From: Acetofilamentum sp.
GTDB lineage: Bacteria > Hydrothermota > 32-111
DNA length: 64,000 bases
Direction of reading: 5' to 3'
Assembly: GCA_020721805.1 (NCBI GenBank)
Contig: DYMB01000004.1
Coordinates: forward strand, 43,616-107,615
Position numbers and translations under genes: made by a program. The notes beneath the pieces are model-generated. The model worked only from the letters and a program-made list of their open reading frames with translations, was not told the origin of the DNA and did no database searches. Shown here one piece after another: positions 37,814 to 47,797 of this stretch; the stretch's first letter is position 1, and the number at the start of each line of letters is the position of its first letter.

Positions 37814-38978
37814 ATTTCTCTCCTGCTTCTTTAACTATCTTTTCCTTGTAGATCTTTTTTGTGATGATGGTATAGGATATCTTGTTTGTGACTACTCCGA
37901 AAACATCGTTTTCATATTTTGATATCATATTCAAAATCGTTTCTGTGATACCCCTATCTTCTGAAATACCTTCTCCTATAAAAGTTATCAATGAGATATC
38001 GGTGTTAGCACTTATTGGTAGAGAAGGATAATTTTTTTCAATTATCGAGAGTAGGGAGTTGACGGAATCCTGATTCACAACGAGAGAGATATTATCAAAC
38101 CCTTTGGTAATAAAAAGTTCAATGTTGAGATTATCTTTGTTTAATTCTTTGAGAAGTTTGACTATGTTTTGTTCAGATGTTTTTAAATTCACCAATGCAA
38201 GATCATCTTTAACACATATACTGTTGACTTTTGTGGATTCGATATTTTCCATATTCGTGACCATTGTTCCTTCTCCTTCATTAAATGAGGATTTTATAAC
38301 AACAGGAATTTTATATTTTTTGGCTATTTCCACAGATCTTGGATGTAGGACTTTTGACCCGAAATATGCCATAAGAAGCATTTCATCGTAGGATATTCTT
38401 TTAAGGAGCTTTGAGTTCGGTACTATTCTTGGATCGGTTTTGAAAACTCCATCAACATCTGTATAAATTTCACATATATCGGCTTTAAGAAAAGCGGCAA
38501 GAGCGATGGCGGTTGTATCAGAGCCTCCTCTACCAAGAGTTGTTATCTCCTTTGTGGATGATATACCCTGAAAACCAGCAACTATTGGAACTATGTTGTT
38601 TGAAAGAGCCTCAAGCAATCTTTCACCCTTAACTGTGATTATTTTTGCATTGGTATGTGATGATGTTGTTATGATTCCAACCTGTGAACCTGTGAAAGAA
38701 TATGATTTAATATTCATAGAATTTAAAGCCATCGAGAATAAAGACATCGATATCCTTTCACCTGCGGTAAGAAGCATATCCATCTCTCTTTGATCTGGAT
38801 TTGAGGTCAGAGATCTTGCCATGGAAATTAGTTCATTTGTAGTCTTACCCATAGCGGATACAACGACAACCACCCTGTTACCGTCGTTAACATCCTTTGC
38901 AACTTTTTTTGCAAGATTTTTAATTAAATCAACCGTGGCGAGTGATGTGCCACCAAATTTTTTTACTATTAAAGCCAT
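37797..38978 (-). CDS. lysC: Aspartate kinase
   Basis: A 393-residue monofunctional aspartokinase: VKKFGGTSLA at residues 5-14, SAMGKTTNEL, TLGRGGSDTTAIAL and YTDVDGVFKTDPR, followed by two ACT domains (VNLKTSEQN, then ADTDISLITFIGEG-like ISANTDISLITFIG). It begins the aspartate pathway toward lysine/DAP and threonine. It lies between dapL and asd in one operon; no clear SD precedes its ATG, and the start follows the dapL stop by one base. Confidence 0.95.
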   Translation of the reverse strand: MALIVKKFGGTSLATVDLIKNLAKKVAKDVNDGNRVVVVVSAMGKTTNELISMARSLTSNPDQREMDMLLTAGERISMSLFSMALNSMNIKSYSFTGSQVGIITTSSHTNAKIITVKGERLLEALSNNIVPIVAGFQGISSTKEITTLGRGGSDTTAIALAAFLKADICEIYTDVDGVFKTDPRIVPNSKLLKRISYDEMLLMAYFGSKVLHPRSVEIAKKYKIPVVIKSSFNEGEGTMVTNMENIESTKVNSICVKDDLALVNLKTSEQNIVKLLKELNKDNLNIELFITKGFDNISLVVNQDSVNSLLSIIEKNYPSLPISANTDISLITFIGEGISEDRGITETILNMISKYENDVFGVVTNKISYTIITKKIYKEKIVKEAGEKFELTE

Positions 38979-38979
38979 T

Positions 38980-40125
38980 TTATAATTTAAATTTTTTTAT
39001 CCTTTCAACACCTTTGTAAAAATCTGTATCGTTTAGTGTTATTGAGAATCTTATATAACCTTCACCATCTTTACCGAATCCCAACCCCGGGGTAACAATT
39101 ATTCCAGTTTTCCTTAATAATAATTTTGTGAATGATAGGGAATCCATATTGTTGGGGGTTTTTGGAAAAATATAATATGTGGAGAGGGGTTTGTGAAAAA
39201 CAAATCCTTTTTCATACAAAACATCGGAAAGAATATCCAGTCTTTTTTTGAAAATTGAAATGTTGAATTCTCTTATCCTTTCAATATTTTTTAATGCTTC
39301 CACTGCTGCCATCTGGATTGGAACGAAAACACCAGAATCGGTATTAGTTTTTATCTTTTTCAATTTTTCAATCATCTTTCTATTGCCCACTATAAAGCCT
39401 ATTCTCCATCCGGTCATATTAAAAGTTTTGGAAAAAGAATGAAATTCGCAGGAAATGTTTTTTTCAATATCAGCCTGTAGAAAGGATGGAGGCTTTATGT
39501 TATCGTAATAAATTTCGCAGTAAACATTATCGTTAAGAACCATAACATTCTTTCTTTCACAAAGCTTATAAACTTCCTCATAAAATTTTTTATCAACGGT
39601 TGCACCTGTCGGGTTGTTTGGATAATTCAAGAAAAGAATTTTTGTTTTATCATCGATATTCTTTTCAATATCTTCGATATCCGGTATAAAATTTTTCTCA
39701 AATCTAATTGGGTATTCAACGGGTATTCCTCCTTTCAATATCGTCTGATTTTTGTAGACCGGATAACAGATTGAAGGAATAAGGACTTTATCCTTTTTGT
39801 TTAAAAATGCCTCAAGGGAAGTGGCTATACCCTCTTTTGATCCGATCAATATAAGGATCTCATTTTCAGGATCCAGTTTTACCTTAAATCTTTTTTTAAA
39901 ATATTTTGCTATGCTTGACTTTAATTCATATATTCCATCATAAGGTGGATATTTATGGTTTGAGGGATTTGTCAAATGTTTTGTCATCGAATCGATTATC
40001 GTGGTATCGGTTGGTATATCTGGATCACCTATACCAAAATCTATAGGGTTTTTAACTTTTTTTTTCATCCTGTCTATTTCTGAAAAAAGATATGGGGGTA
40101 ATTTTTCAAGGTTTTTTGAAAACAT
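38980..40125 (-). CDS. dapL: LL-diaminopimelate aminotransferase-like class I/II aminotransferase
   Basis: A 381-residue PLP enzyme: FGIGDPDIPT near residue 30, YPPYDGIYELKSSIAKYF, LNYPNNPTGA near 168 and the PLP lysine in FHSFSKTFNMTGWRIGF near 232. The DapL-type sequence and the neighbours dapB, lysC and asd argue for conversion of tetrahydrodipicolinate to LL-DAP in one step, bypassing the acylated route. A general aspartate aminotransferase is the alternative. Confidence 0.82.
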   Translation of the reverse strand: MFSKNLEKLPPYLFSEIDRMKKKVKNPIDFGIGDPDIPTDTTIIDSMTKHLTNPSNHKYPPYDGIYELKSSIAKYFKKRFKVKLDPENEILILIGSKEGIATSLEAFLNKKDKVLIPSICYPVYKNQTILKGGIPVEYPIRFEKNFIPDIEDIEKNIDDKTKILFLNYPNNPTGATVDKKFYEEVYKLCERKNVMVLNDNVYCEIYYDNIKPPSFLQADIEKNISCEFHSFSKTFNMTGWRIGFIVGNRKMIEKLKKIKTNTDSGVFVPIQMAAVEALKNIERIREFNISIFKKRLDILSDVLYEKGFVFHKPLSTYYIFPKTPNNMDSLSFTKLLLRKTGIIVTPGLGFGKDGEGYIRFSITLNDTDFYKGVERIKKFKL

Positions 40126-40128
40126 TAT

Positions 40129-40914
40129 TCAGTCTCCCTCAACATCAGAGAATGAAAAAAGACCATTTTTTTTATCCATTATAAATTTTATAGCCTTTAT
40201 AACCCCGTTTGCAAAAGTTTCCCTTGAAAGAGCCGAATGCGATATTTCAATTGTTTCACCGTTACCTGAGATGATGATTTTATGATAACCATAGATTTCA
40301 CCGATTCGTAAAGAATGAATTCTAATTTCATCTTTTCTTGGATACGAGATTTCAAAATTTTTGTTTATAGGTCTCTTTGTTATTCTGGAAATTTTTTCAG
40401 CTATCAGAAGAGCGGTACCACTTGGAGCATCTTTTTTTTGATTATGATGGTATTCTATTATCTCTATATCCCTCTTTCTATCATTAAGTATATCTTTTAA
40501 ATTATCAAGTAAATTCAATATGGAATTTATACCGATTGACATATTCGATGAATAGAAGATTGGAATAGTTTTTGAACATTCTTTCATTTTTTTAATTGTA
40601 GATTTTGAAAGCCCGGTTGTACCCGAAACAAATGGAATTTGATGTTTTAAAGAGTATTCAAGAGCATTCAAAAAGCCTTCCTCATTTGAGAAATCGACGA
40701 GAAGATCAATGTTGTAATTTTCTTTTATATTCAGTTCCTTCAATTTTATTTTCCATTCTTCTATACCAATGGAAATACCATAATCGCTACCAAGAAATTG
40801 TGAATCTTTTCTTTCAAAGACTTCGGTTAAAGCCATATCATCACTGGAAAGTATTTTTATTGCTAAAATTCTTCCCATTTTTCCCAAACTGCCATTTAAC
40901 CCTATTTTTATCAT
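40129..40914 (-). CDS. dapB: 4-hydroxy-tetrahydrodipicolinate reductase
   Basis: A 261-residue protein: GLNGSLGKMGR near residue 4, VDFSNEEG, VSGTTGLS, the catalytic IIEYHHNQKKDAPSGTAL near residue 150 and a C-terminal SRETFANGVIKAI. It reduces the DapA product. No dapA is in the window. It heads the operon dapB-dapL-lysC-asd-GWxTD-GWxTD. Confidence 0.95.
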   Translation of the reverse strand: MIKIGLNGSLGKMGRILAIKILSSDDMALTEVFERKDSQFLGSDYGISIGIEEWKIKLKELNIKENYNIDLLVDFSNEEGFLNALEYSLKHQIPFVSGTTGLSKSTIKKMKECSKTIPIFYSSNMSIGINSILNLLDNLKDILNDRKRDIEIIEYHHNQKKDAPSGTALLIAEKISRITKRPINKNFEISYPRKDEIRIHSLRIGEIYGYHKIIISGNGETIEISHSALSRETFANGVIKAIKFIMDKKNGLFSFSDVEGD

Positions 40915-40920
40915 ATTTTA

Positions 40921-40949
40921 TTTATACCATAATAACCATTAATAGTCAA
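40921..40949 (-). promoter_or_regulatory. Promoter of dapB operon (leaderless type)
   Basis: Minus strand TTGACT (40949-40944), 17-base spacer, TATAAA (40926-40921), six bases to the ATG at 40914, no SD. Confidence 0.68.
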
Positions 40950-40968
40950 TACAACGATTTTATTATTG

Positions 40969-40996
40969 TTGACTGAAATAAAAACTCTGTTAAAAT
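40969..40996 (+). promoter_or_regulatory. Promoter of the Wzm/Wzt polysaccharide operon (leaderless type)
   Basis: TTGACT (40969-40974), 16-base spacer, TAAAAT (40991-40996), eight bases to the ATG at 41005, no SD. It is back to back with the dapB promoter, with 19 bases between the -35 boxes. Confidence 0.66.
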
Positions 40997-41004
40997 ACAT
41001 ATTT

Positions 41005-41760
41005 ATGTGGAAAAATTCCAATCTTATTTTTGAACTGATCAAGTCCGATCTTAAAACAAAATATAAAAATTCTCTCCTTGGTTTCTTATGGATAATTTTT
41101 GAACCGCTTTTTTTGATGCTCATCATTTATACCGTTTTCAGTAAATTTATAAGATTCAATATGCAGAACTATCCGCTCTTTATTCTTTCCGGGACAATTC
41201 TCTGGAGATTTTTTGTAAATACTACCAATCAATCTTTACAACTATTTCAAAGAAACAAAGATCTTATTTTAAAAGTAAAAATAGAAAGAATGATACTTCC
41301 ATTTTCTTTAGTTCTTTCCAATCTTATAATGGTTTTTTTTGAATACGCCATTTATATCGGTATTTATTTCATTGTAAAGAAAAGTATACCATTAACTTCA
41401 ATAATTTTTTTCCCATATATTATCATATTTTCCCTATTCTTATTTGGTCTTTCCACCATCCTTTCCACATTCTATGTTTTTATAAAAGATTTAAAGGCTG
41501 GTTGGGAGATCTTTGCGCAGGGTCTGTTTTTCCTCTGTCCTATTTTTTATCCATATGAAATAGTCCCATACAATCTGATCCAATTTTATATGATAAATCC
41601 GGTTGCAGTTTTTATTATGGGAATGCAGGACATACTCTTTTATTCAAATATCCCTGATCCGACTGTAACGATAAACTCTTTACTATTTTCTTTGATCTTT
41701 TCACTTATTGGCTATGTTGTTTTTATTGTAAATGAGGATAGAATGGTAAAAAGTCTATGA
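41005..41760 (+). CDS. wzm: Polysaccharide ABC exporter permease (Wzm/TagG family)
   Basis: A 251-residue ABC-2 permease with about six membrane spans. SDLKTKYKNSLLGFLWIIFE near residues 12-31 is the conserved N-terminal amphipathic helix of O-antigen/teichoic-type exporters, and LFFLCPIFYPYEIVP precedes the last spans. It starts at ATG 41005; the TTG 13 codons upstream overlaps the -35 region. It overlaps the ATPase gene by ATGA. Confidence 0.92.
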   Translation: MWKNSNLIFELIKSDLKTKYKNSLLGFLWIIFEPLFLMLIIYTVFSKFIRFNMQNYPLFILSGTILWRFFVNTTNQSLQLFQRNKDLILKVKIERMILPFSLVLSNLIMVFFEYAIYIGIYFIVKKSIPLTSIIFFPYIIIFSLFLFGLSTILSTFYVFIKDLKAGWEIFAQGLFFLCPIFYPYEIVPYNLIQFYMINPVAVFIMGMQDILFYSNIPDPTVTINSLLFSLIFSLIGYVVFIVNEDRMVKSL

Positions 41761-42887
41761 ACAGGAATTTTGTTGTTTCATTAAAAGATGTTTCACTCAG
41801 CTATTATCCTGTAGTTGGTATTTTTAAAAAGAAAAGGATAGATGCTTTGAAAAATGTTAATTTAAACATAGAAAAAAATGAATTTTTTTCCATAATAGGT
41901 TCAAACGGATCAGGTAAAACGACGCTTCTTTCTTTGGTAGCGAGTATTCTAAAACCTGATGATGGCAGGATAAATGTTTTTGGAAGGGTTGCTTCCTTTT
42001 TGGGACTCGGGATAGGTTTCAATCCTGAACTTACTGGAAGAGAAAATATTTTTCTCTATGGAGCGATAATGGGGCTATCGAAAAAAACGATAAGGGAAAA
42101 TTTAGAAAAGATAATTGAATTTTCAGAATTGAAAAATTTTATGGATATGAAAATAAAAGACTATTCTACAGGTATGTATGTTAGATTGGGATTTTCCGTT
42201 GCTGTTTTTACTAAGCCAGAAATATTGATAATAGATGAGGTTCTGGCTGTTGGGGATGCCCATTTTCAAAGAAAATGTCTTGATAAGATACAGAACATTA
42301 AAAAAGAGGGTGTTACCATTCTTTTTGTTTCACATGATATGGGACTAGTTACAAGATTTTCAGATAGGGTGGCTTTACTCGATAGTGGTGTTTTGGTTGA
42401 TGTTGGTGAACCGGATAGGATCGTTGAACTATACCTTTCAAAAACAGAAAACGATCCTTCATTCAATATGATCAGAAAAGGTTCGAGAGAGATCGAAATA
42501 GTTGAAATAGTTCCTATAAACAATAAATATAGTTCCCACATACAGAATGAAATCCGTTTTAGAATAAAGTATAAAAACAATGGCAAAATAAAAAAATCTA
42601 TATTTGGGTTTTCAATAACCGATCAGTTTTTAAATGTGATTTCTGGTCCCAACACTTACGATTATCTTGGAGAGTATGTTGATCTGAAAAATTATGGTGA
42701 GATTGAATTTTCTTTTTTACCAATCAATTTTAACCCGGGAAAATATTTTCTCTCTGTAGCCTTCTATGATCTTTATAATAGATTCCCTTATGATCACATG
42801 GATTATGCATCATATTTTATTGTGGAAGGAGAAAAGAAACCATATCTTGGATACATAAAAACTTTGGTAAAATGGAAAATAGATTAA
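41757..42887 (+). CDS. wzt: Polysaccharide ABC exporter ATPase with C-terminal glycan-binding domain (Wzt)
   Basis: A 376-residue protein. The ATPase domain has Walker A GSNGSGKTTLL near residue 49, the signature YSTGMYVRLGF near 136 and Walker B ILIIDEVLAVGD. Residues about 240-376 form a beta-rich Wzt_C domain that in O-antigen exporters recognises the capped glycan end. Together with Wzm it should flip a finished polysaccharide across the inner membrane. Confidence 0.93.
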   Translation: MNRNFVVSLKDVSLSYYPVVGIFKKKRIDALKNVNLNIEKNEFFSIIGSNGSGKTTLLSLVASILKPDDGRINVFGRVASFLGLGIGFNPELTGRENIFLYGAIMGLSKKTIRENLEKIIEFSELKNFMDMKIKDYSTGMYVRLGFSVAVFTKPEILIIDEVLAVGDAHFQRKCLDKIQNIKKEGVTILFVSHDMGLVTRFSDRVALLDSGVLVDVGEPDRIVELYLSKTENDPSFNMIRKGSREIEIVEIVPINNKYSSHIQNEIRFRIKYKNNGKIKKSIFGFSITDQFLNVISGPNTYDYLGEYVDLKNYGEIEFSFLPINFNPGKYFLSVAFYDLYNRFPYDHMDYASYFIVEGEKKPYLGYIKTLVKWKID

Positions 42888-42904
42888 AATAAAAGGAAGG
42901 AATT

Positions 42905-43750
42905 ATGAACATTTTAATTCTTGGAAGTGGTGGTTTACTGGGTAAATATCTTGTAAAAACTCTTGGTATGAAAAGAAAAATTTTTGCAACAACACATAAA
43001 GAATTAAATATACTCGATAGTGATTCCTACTACAATTTTATAAAAAAAAATAAAATCGATGTGACTATAAACTGTGCCGCTTTAACAAATATCTACAAAT
43101 GTGAAAATAATAAAGAAGAGGCTTTAAAAATCAACGCTTATGCACCTGCAAAACTTTCACTCATTTCAAAAGATTTGAATGTTAAATTTATCCATTTTTC
43201 AACAGGATTTGTTTTTGATGGTAGAAAGGAGAGTGAATATTGTGAGGATGATATCCCTTCTCCCCAAACTCTCTATGGATATTCAAAATATAGGGGGGAA
43301 GAAATGATTATAAAGGAAAACCAAAATTCTTTGATCATAAGAACCGATGAAATTTTTGGTTATGCAGATTTTGTTCCGGGACACAATGTAATAGGTTTCA
43401 CAATAAAACATATTCTTGAGGATAAACCTGTAGCCCTTTACGATATATATACTTCACCCACTTACGCTCTCGATCTTTCAAAAAAAATAGATGAGATTTT
43501 TCAAAAAAATATTGATATAGATGGTATCCTCCATATAGTAAACAGAGGAAAATTTACTTACATCCAGGTTGCAAAGATGATAAACAAAATATTAAAAAAA
43601 GATATTGAAATCAATGTTAGAAACGACGAACTGAATAAAAATCTTCCAAAAAATTGTTCTATGAAAAGTATAAGGTTGAATAGTTTAAATCTTGAAGAAC
43701 TACCAGATTTTGAAGATGCTCTCAAAAGGTGTATAAAAGAATTCCTATGA
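42905..43750 (+). CDS. dTDP-4-dehydrorhamnose reductase-like SDR (RmlD family)
   Basis: A 281-residue protein: ILGSGGLLGKYLVKTLG near residue 4, NCAALTNIYKCE, FSTGFVFDGRKES, and the catalytic YGYSKYRGE (YxxxK). The C-terminal half matches the RmlD substrate-binding domain. The other dTDP-rhamnose genes (rmlA, B, C) are not in the window, so it may reduce another 4-keto sugar. SD AAGGAAGG precedes the ATG. It overlaps the next gene by ATGA. Confidence 0.82.
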   Translation: MNILILGSGGLLGKYLVKTLGMKRKIFATTHKELNILDSDSYYNFIKKNKIDVTINCAALTNIYKCENNKEEALKINAYAPAKLSLISKDLNVKFIHFSTGFVFDGRKESEYCEDDIPSPQTLYGYSKYRGEEMIIKENQNSLIIRTDEIFGYADFVPGHNVIGFTIKHILEDKPVALYDIYTSPTYALDLSKKIDEIFQKNIDIDGILHIVNRGKFTYIQVAKMINKILKKDIEINVRNDELNKNLPKNCSMKSIRLNSLNLEELPDFEDALKRCIKEFL

Positions 43751-45063
43751 GGAAAAATCTCTATATATTCCAGATCCTTAACTATAATGGAATTTCCCTT
43801 TTAAATGAAGTTTTTATTGAATCTATATCTTCAATATTCAAACAATCCTATAAAAATTATATTGTTCATCTTATAGATAACAGGTCAACGGATTCTTCAG
43901 TAGAAGAGATCCATAGGTTGTTTCCAGCAGTTAAAATAACAAGGGTCAATAAGAATTACGGTTATGTTTCACACAATTTTGGCTTGAAATATTTTTATTA
44001 TTCCGATGCTGATGGACTCATTGTAATGAATAACGATATAGTGCTTGAATTTGATTTTCTTGAAAATATCGATAGAGTTTTCAGAAAAAGTGATGTTGGT
44101 GTTGTTATGCCTATGATAAAATTTAACAACAAAAAAGATATGATAAATTCCACCGGTTTGATATTGAATCTTGGTGGATTCGCAAAAAATAGAGATTACG
44201 GTATAAACGATCATTTAAAAAAAACTTTCGATTCTAACATTTTTCTTTCTGGAGCCTGTTTCTGTATAAAAAAAGATCTTTTAGAAAAGATTGGACTTTT
44301 TGATTATACATATTCATCTTTTTATGAGGATGCCGATCTGTCAGCGAGAATCTTGACTGAAACCGATTACAGGATAGAGTTTTTAAAGGATGCGGTTTGT
44401 TATCATGAATATTCTGGAAGTTATAAAAAATTCTCTCAAAAAAAAGAGTTTTTAATTTTGAGAAACCAGTATCTTTTCCTTTTAAAATACTTATCTTTTA
44501 AAACTCTACTAAAAGCAAAATTATTTTTTTTAAAAACCAGATTTTTAAAAAAACCCTTTTTACATTTAAAAGTTTTATTCTCATTGTTTTTACTACTACC
44601 ACGGATTTTTTTTGTAAGATTTAAACGGAAATTTATTTTAAAGGCTAAAATTATAGAAAATTTTCTACAAAAAAATTTCGAACCTTTCAAGGTTGAGGAG
44701 AATTTTTCTGAAAGAACTTCTATCGTCTCAAGTTTTGAAGAGATTTTAAAACCTCAAAGATCTATTACATTCGGTATAGATGATGAATATATTGGAAAAG
44801 GATTTTCATTCATTGATAGAAATTTCCCAATAGGAAGAAAAATAATAGGTGAGGCTGAACTTTTTCTTGAGAGTGATAAAGATGGTGAATATGTTATCAT
44901 ATACTATCCTGAAAATTCTATTTTAAAACTTATCTGTAATAATGAAGAATTTTATTCTCAAAATTCTCCATTTTATTTTAAAGCTAAAAAGGGTAAACTA
45001 AAAATAACATTAGAAACAACAGAGGAAATAAAAATAACACATATAGGGCAAAAGGATGGCTAA
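43747..45063 (+). CDS. Family 2 glycosyltransferase with C-terminal extension
   Basis: A 438-residue protein. The GT-A domain has VHLIDNRSTDSSVEEI near residue 42, VMNNDIVLEFDF (metal-binding DxD-like) and FLSGACFCIKKDLLEKIGLF then YEDADLSARI, the pattern of rhamnosyl-type transferases. A basic hydrophobic stretch near 240-300 may touch the membrane. Residues about 320-438 are a beta-rich extension I do not recognise. The ATG at 43747 (ATGA overlap) is preferred to a GTG six codons earlier. Confidence 0.85.
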   Translation: MRKNLYIFQILNYNGISLLNEVFIESISSIFKQSYKNYIVHLIDNRSTDSSVEEIHRLFPAVKITRVNKNYGYVSHNFGLKYFYYSDADGLIVMNNDIVLEFDFLENIDRVFRKSDVGVVMPMIKFNNKKDMINSTGLILNLGGFAKNRDYGINDHLKKTFDSNIFLSGACFCIKKDLLEKIGLFDYTYSSFYEDADLSARILTETDYRIEFLKDAVCYHEYSGSYKKFSQKKEFLILRNQYLFLLKYLSFKTLLKAKLFFLKTRFLKKPFLHLKVLFSLFLLLPRIFFVRFKRKFILKAKIIENFLQKNFEPFKVEENFSERTSIVSSFEEILKPQRSITFGIDDEYIGKGFSFIDRNFPIGRKIIGEAELFLESDKDGEYVIIYYPENSILKLICNNEEFYSQNSPFYFKAKKGKLKITLETTEEIKITHIGQKDG

Positions 45064-46261
45064 AAGAGTTTTAATGGTTTTCAACAGGTTTTATCCTATT
45101 CTATCAGGTTCCGAAAATTTTTCCAGAATGATATACGACCATCTTGTCGATTCTAAAATAGAGACTGATGTATGCACTTTGAAGGTTTCAGATGATTCTT
45201 ATCATATCAACGATAAAAATTTGAAAACTGAGGAATATTATAAGAATTCGGTGATAAAAAGGTTTGAAATAGTTAATTTTCCTTATAAAGATAGATTGTT
45301 TAACATTTTTGAAGAATATGGACTATTCAAATTTTACTCTTTAAATTTTAAAATTTTATCCCCATCGATGATTCTCTATTTAAAAAATAACATAAAAAGA
45401 TACGATCTGATTATAACGGGATATCTACCTTTCTCATCTATAATTTATCCAGCATTATATTATTCAAAAAAACAGAATAAAAAATCAATTTTTATCCCAC
45501 TGATACATTCCTCCATCCCTTTTTCACAAAGGTTTGAATATGAGTTTTTTCATCCACTCTATAAAGAATTTTATGAACTTTCAGATTATTTTATATCTTT
45601 GAACAAAAGAGAGCAGAATTATTTGAAAAATTTTAAGAAAAAAATCTTTAGCCTTAATGCTTTTATTGAAACACCTGAAAAAATCACAAAAAAGGTTAAA
45701 AAGGATTTTAACATACTCTCCATAGGAACACAGAATTATGAAAAGGGAACTGAAACGACACTGAAAGCTTTAGATATGATACACAAAGAATTTAAAGATG
45801 TAAAGTTAACGATAGTTGGCAGGATGGATAAAAAGTACAAAGAAAAGATAAAATCTAAAGATTATATAATATATTATGAAAAGGTCAGTGAAGAAAAGAA
45901 AAGGGAACTTTTTCTTCAGACCGATCTTTTTGTTTTACCATCGATTGCAGAGGCATTTGGTATCGTGACTGTTGAGGCTCATTCCTATGGTATACCAACG
46001 ATTAACGCTTACTGCTGGGGATCCGAATATATCGTGAAAAATGGTGTCAACGGTTTTCTTGTTCCATTCGGTGATCATCAACTCGTTTATAACTATATAA
46101 GACAACTCTATCTAAATCCAGAATTGAAAGAGATGATGGGCAAAAATGCGAGAGAGATATCTTTGTATGGAAGTGAACTGATAGAAGGTTATAAGGTTGG
46201 TCCTTTTGATAAGAAAAGATTTAAAAAGGGTATGGATAGAATCCTTGAAGAAGTTTTATGA
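45056..46261 (+). CDS. Family 4 glycosyltransferase
   Basis: A 401-residue GT-B protein. The N-terminal VFNRFYPILSGSENF is the acceptor-binding loop; the C-terminal half has ILSIGTQNYEKGTETTLKAL, then TIVGRMD, and the donor-binding FVLPSIAEAFGIVTVEAHSY (EX7E motif) near residue 300. It presumably adds a hexose to the glycan exported by Wzm/Wzt. It overlaps both neighbours by four to eight bases. Confidence 0.88.
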   Translation: MAKRVLMVFNRFYPILSGSENFSRMIYDHLVDSKIETDVCTLKVSDDSYHINDKNLKTEEYYKNSVIKRFEIVNFPYKDRLFNIFEEYGLFKFYSLNFKILSPSMILYLKNNIKRYDLIITGYLPFSSIIYPALYYSKKQNKKSIFIPLIHSSIPFSQRFEYEFFHPLYKEFYELSDYFISLNKREQNYLKNFKKKIFSLNAFIETPEKITKKVKKDFNILSIGTQNYEKGTETTLKALDMIHKEFKDVKLTIVGRMDKKYKEKIKSKDYIIYYEKVSEEKKRELFLQTDLFVLPSIAEAFGIVTVEAHSYGIPTINAYCWGSEYIVKNGVNGFLVPFGDHQLVYNYIRQLYLNPELKEMMGKNAREISLYGSELIEGYKVGPFDKKRFKKGMDRILEEVL

Positions 46262-47400
46262 AGTTTTTACATTATATAGATGAATTAAATTACGATAAAG
46301 GTTCATCACTTTTTGTTTATGAACTGGCATATGGTGATGAAACGATTTTAACCACATTTAGTGATATTCAGGAAAAAAGAGTAAAGATTCTTCCAAAAAG
46401 AGGTAAGTTTTTAAATCCTGAAAAATTTTCCACTATTTTAGATGATAAAGATTTTGATGTTTTTGTTTTACACTCTTTAAAATATATTTCTCCCGATATT
46501 TTGATGAGAGTAAAGAAAAAAAATGTTAAGATCATCTTTATTTCACATGATTATTATTCTATATGTGAAAGAGTGAATCTTATAAATAATAGAAATATGT
46601 TGTGTTCCGGACCGTATGGGAAAAACTGTATATATTGCTACCTTGATAAATTTCCCTTTTTACCTATCACTCGAGAGTTGAGAGATCTTTTACTTCCATT
46701 TTTTTTTCTGTTTCTACCAAGGCTAAAATGGTATAAGAGAAGAAAAGAATTTTTTTCTGAAATTTTAAGTTTTGTAGACAGGGTGATCTATCCTTCAAAA
46801 AAATCTTTTATGATCGCTGATAGATTTTTAAATCTAAAAGAGAAAAGTATTGTGATAAAAAATTTTCAGAGGGATATAAGATGTCAGAAAAGAGTAAAGG
46901 GAAAATATCCAATTTTTGGATTCATAGGTCATTCAGCCTATCATAAGGGGCTTTTTACGGTTTTAAAAAGTTTCAAAGAGATTAAAAGTGAGAATATAAA
47001 ACTTTTGTTGTGGGGTGATGTGAAGACAAAGATAAAGGATAAAAGGATCATTTTGAAGGGAAAATTTAAAAATGATGAGATAGAAAAAGTGTTGAATAGT
47101 TTTGATGTCTTAATATTCCCTTCAATATGGCCCGAAACATCCGGAAGGGTTATGTTTGAAGCAGCAACTTGTGGTAAAATTATACTCTCTTCGAATATAA
47201 CACCTGCAAGGGAATTGCTTGAAAATTATGAGAACCTTTATCTTTTCGAAAACAGAAACCATATTAGTTTAAAAATGTTGATTGAGAAAATAATTAAAAA
47301 TTGGAATTCAAAAGAGATTTCAAAAAGTTATAAAAATTTTTATACTCCAGATATTTATAGGGATAAAATAAAAGAGGTGATATATGATAATAAAAACTGA
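46258..47400 (+). CDS. Family 4 glycosyltransferase (divergent N terminus)
   Basis: A 380-residue GT-B protein. FGFIGHSAYHKGLFTVLKSF near residue 220 and FPSIWPETSGRVMFEAATCG near 285 are the donor-site motifs. The middle contains a cysteine-rich stretch, LCSGPYGKNCIYCYLD near residue 118, which several GT4 enzymes of this subgroup carry and which may bind a metal. ATGA overlap with the upstream transferase; the next gene overlaps its end by 17 bases. Confidence 0.86.
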   Translation: MKFLHYIDELNYDKGSSLFVYELAYGDETILTTFSDIQEKRVKILPKRGKFLNPEKFSTILDDKDFDVFVLHSLKYISPDILMRVKKKNVKIIFISHDYYSICERVNLINNRNMLCSGPYGKNCIYCYLDKFPFLPITRELRDLLLPFFFLFLPRLKWYKRRKEFFSEILSFVDRVIYPSKKSFMIADRFLNLKEKSIVIKNFQRDIRCQKRVKGKYPIFGFIGHSAYHKGLFTVLKSFKEIKSENIKLLLWGDVKTKIKDKRIILKGKFKNDEIEKVLNSFDVLIFPSIWPETSGRVMFEAATCGKIILSSNITPARELLENYENLYLFENRNHISLKMLIEKIIKNWNSKEISKSYKNFYTPDIYRDKIKEVIYDNKN

Positions 47401-47797
47401 ATATCTTAAAATCAAAACAAAAAAAAGAAAGGATATAGTTCATCTTACTGATAGCGTTGAAGAATTCTTAAAAAGGACTGGTATTATAGAGGGTTTTATT
47501 CTGGTGTCGAGCATGCACATAACCTCTGGAATAGTGATAAACGACTATGAAGAAGGGTTATGGGAAGATATTTATAAGTGGCTTGAAGATCTTGCCCCTG
47601 AGAAAAGTGATTACAAACATCATAGAACGGGTGAAACAAATGGAGATGCTCATCTAAAAAGAATACTTGTCAACCATCAAGTTATCGTTCCCATAACTGA
47701 TGGCAAACTCGATCTGGGAAGATGGGAAAAAATTTTTTATTTTGAATTTGATGGACAGAGAGAAAAAAGAATCATATTAAAAGCTTTTGGAGAATGA
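47384..47797 (+). CDS. yjbQ: YjbQ family protein (UPF0047)
   Basis: A 137-residue protein: LVSSMHITSGIVINDYEEGL near residue 41, then HHRTGETNGDAHLKRIL and a LDLGRWEKIFYFEFDGQREK end. These are the conserved histidine-rich motifs of YjbQ, reported to have secondary thiamine-phosphate synthase activity. A thiamine pyrophosphokinase lies 4 kb downstream. The stop codon abuts the end of the OmpA-type pseudogene on the other strand. Confidence 0.93.
   Translation: MIIKTEYLKIKTKKRKDIVHLTDSVEEFLKRTGIIEGFILVSSMHITSGIVINDYEEGLWEDIYKWLEDLAPEKSDYKHHRTGETNGDAHLKRILVNHQVIVPITDGKLDLGRWEKIFYFEFDGQREKRIILKAFGE

Noticed and set aside
38971-38990. SD or attenuator before lysC
   Set aside because: The start follows the dapL stop by one base and no lysine-riboswitch-like leader is present.
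40066-40945. Plus-strand frames opposite dapB and dapL
   Set aside because: They are shadows of strongly conserved enzymes on the minus strand.
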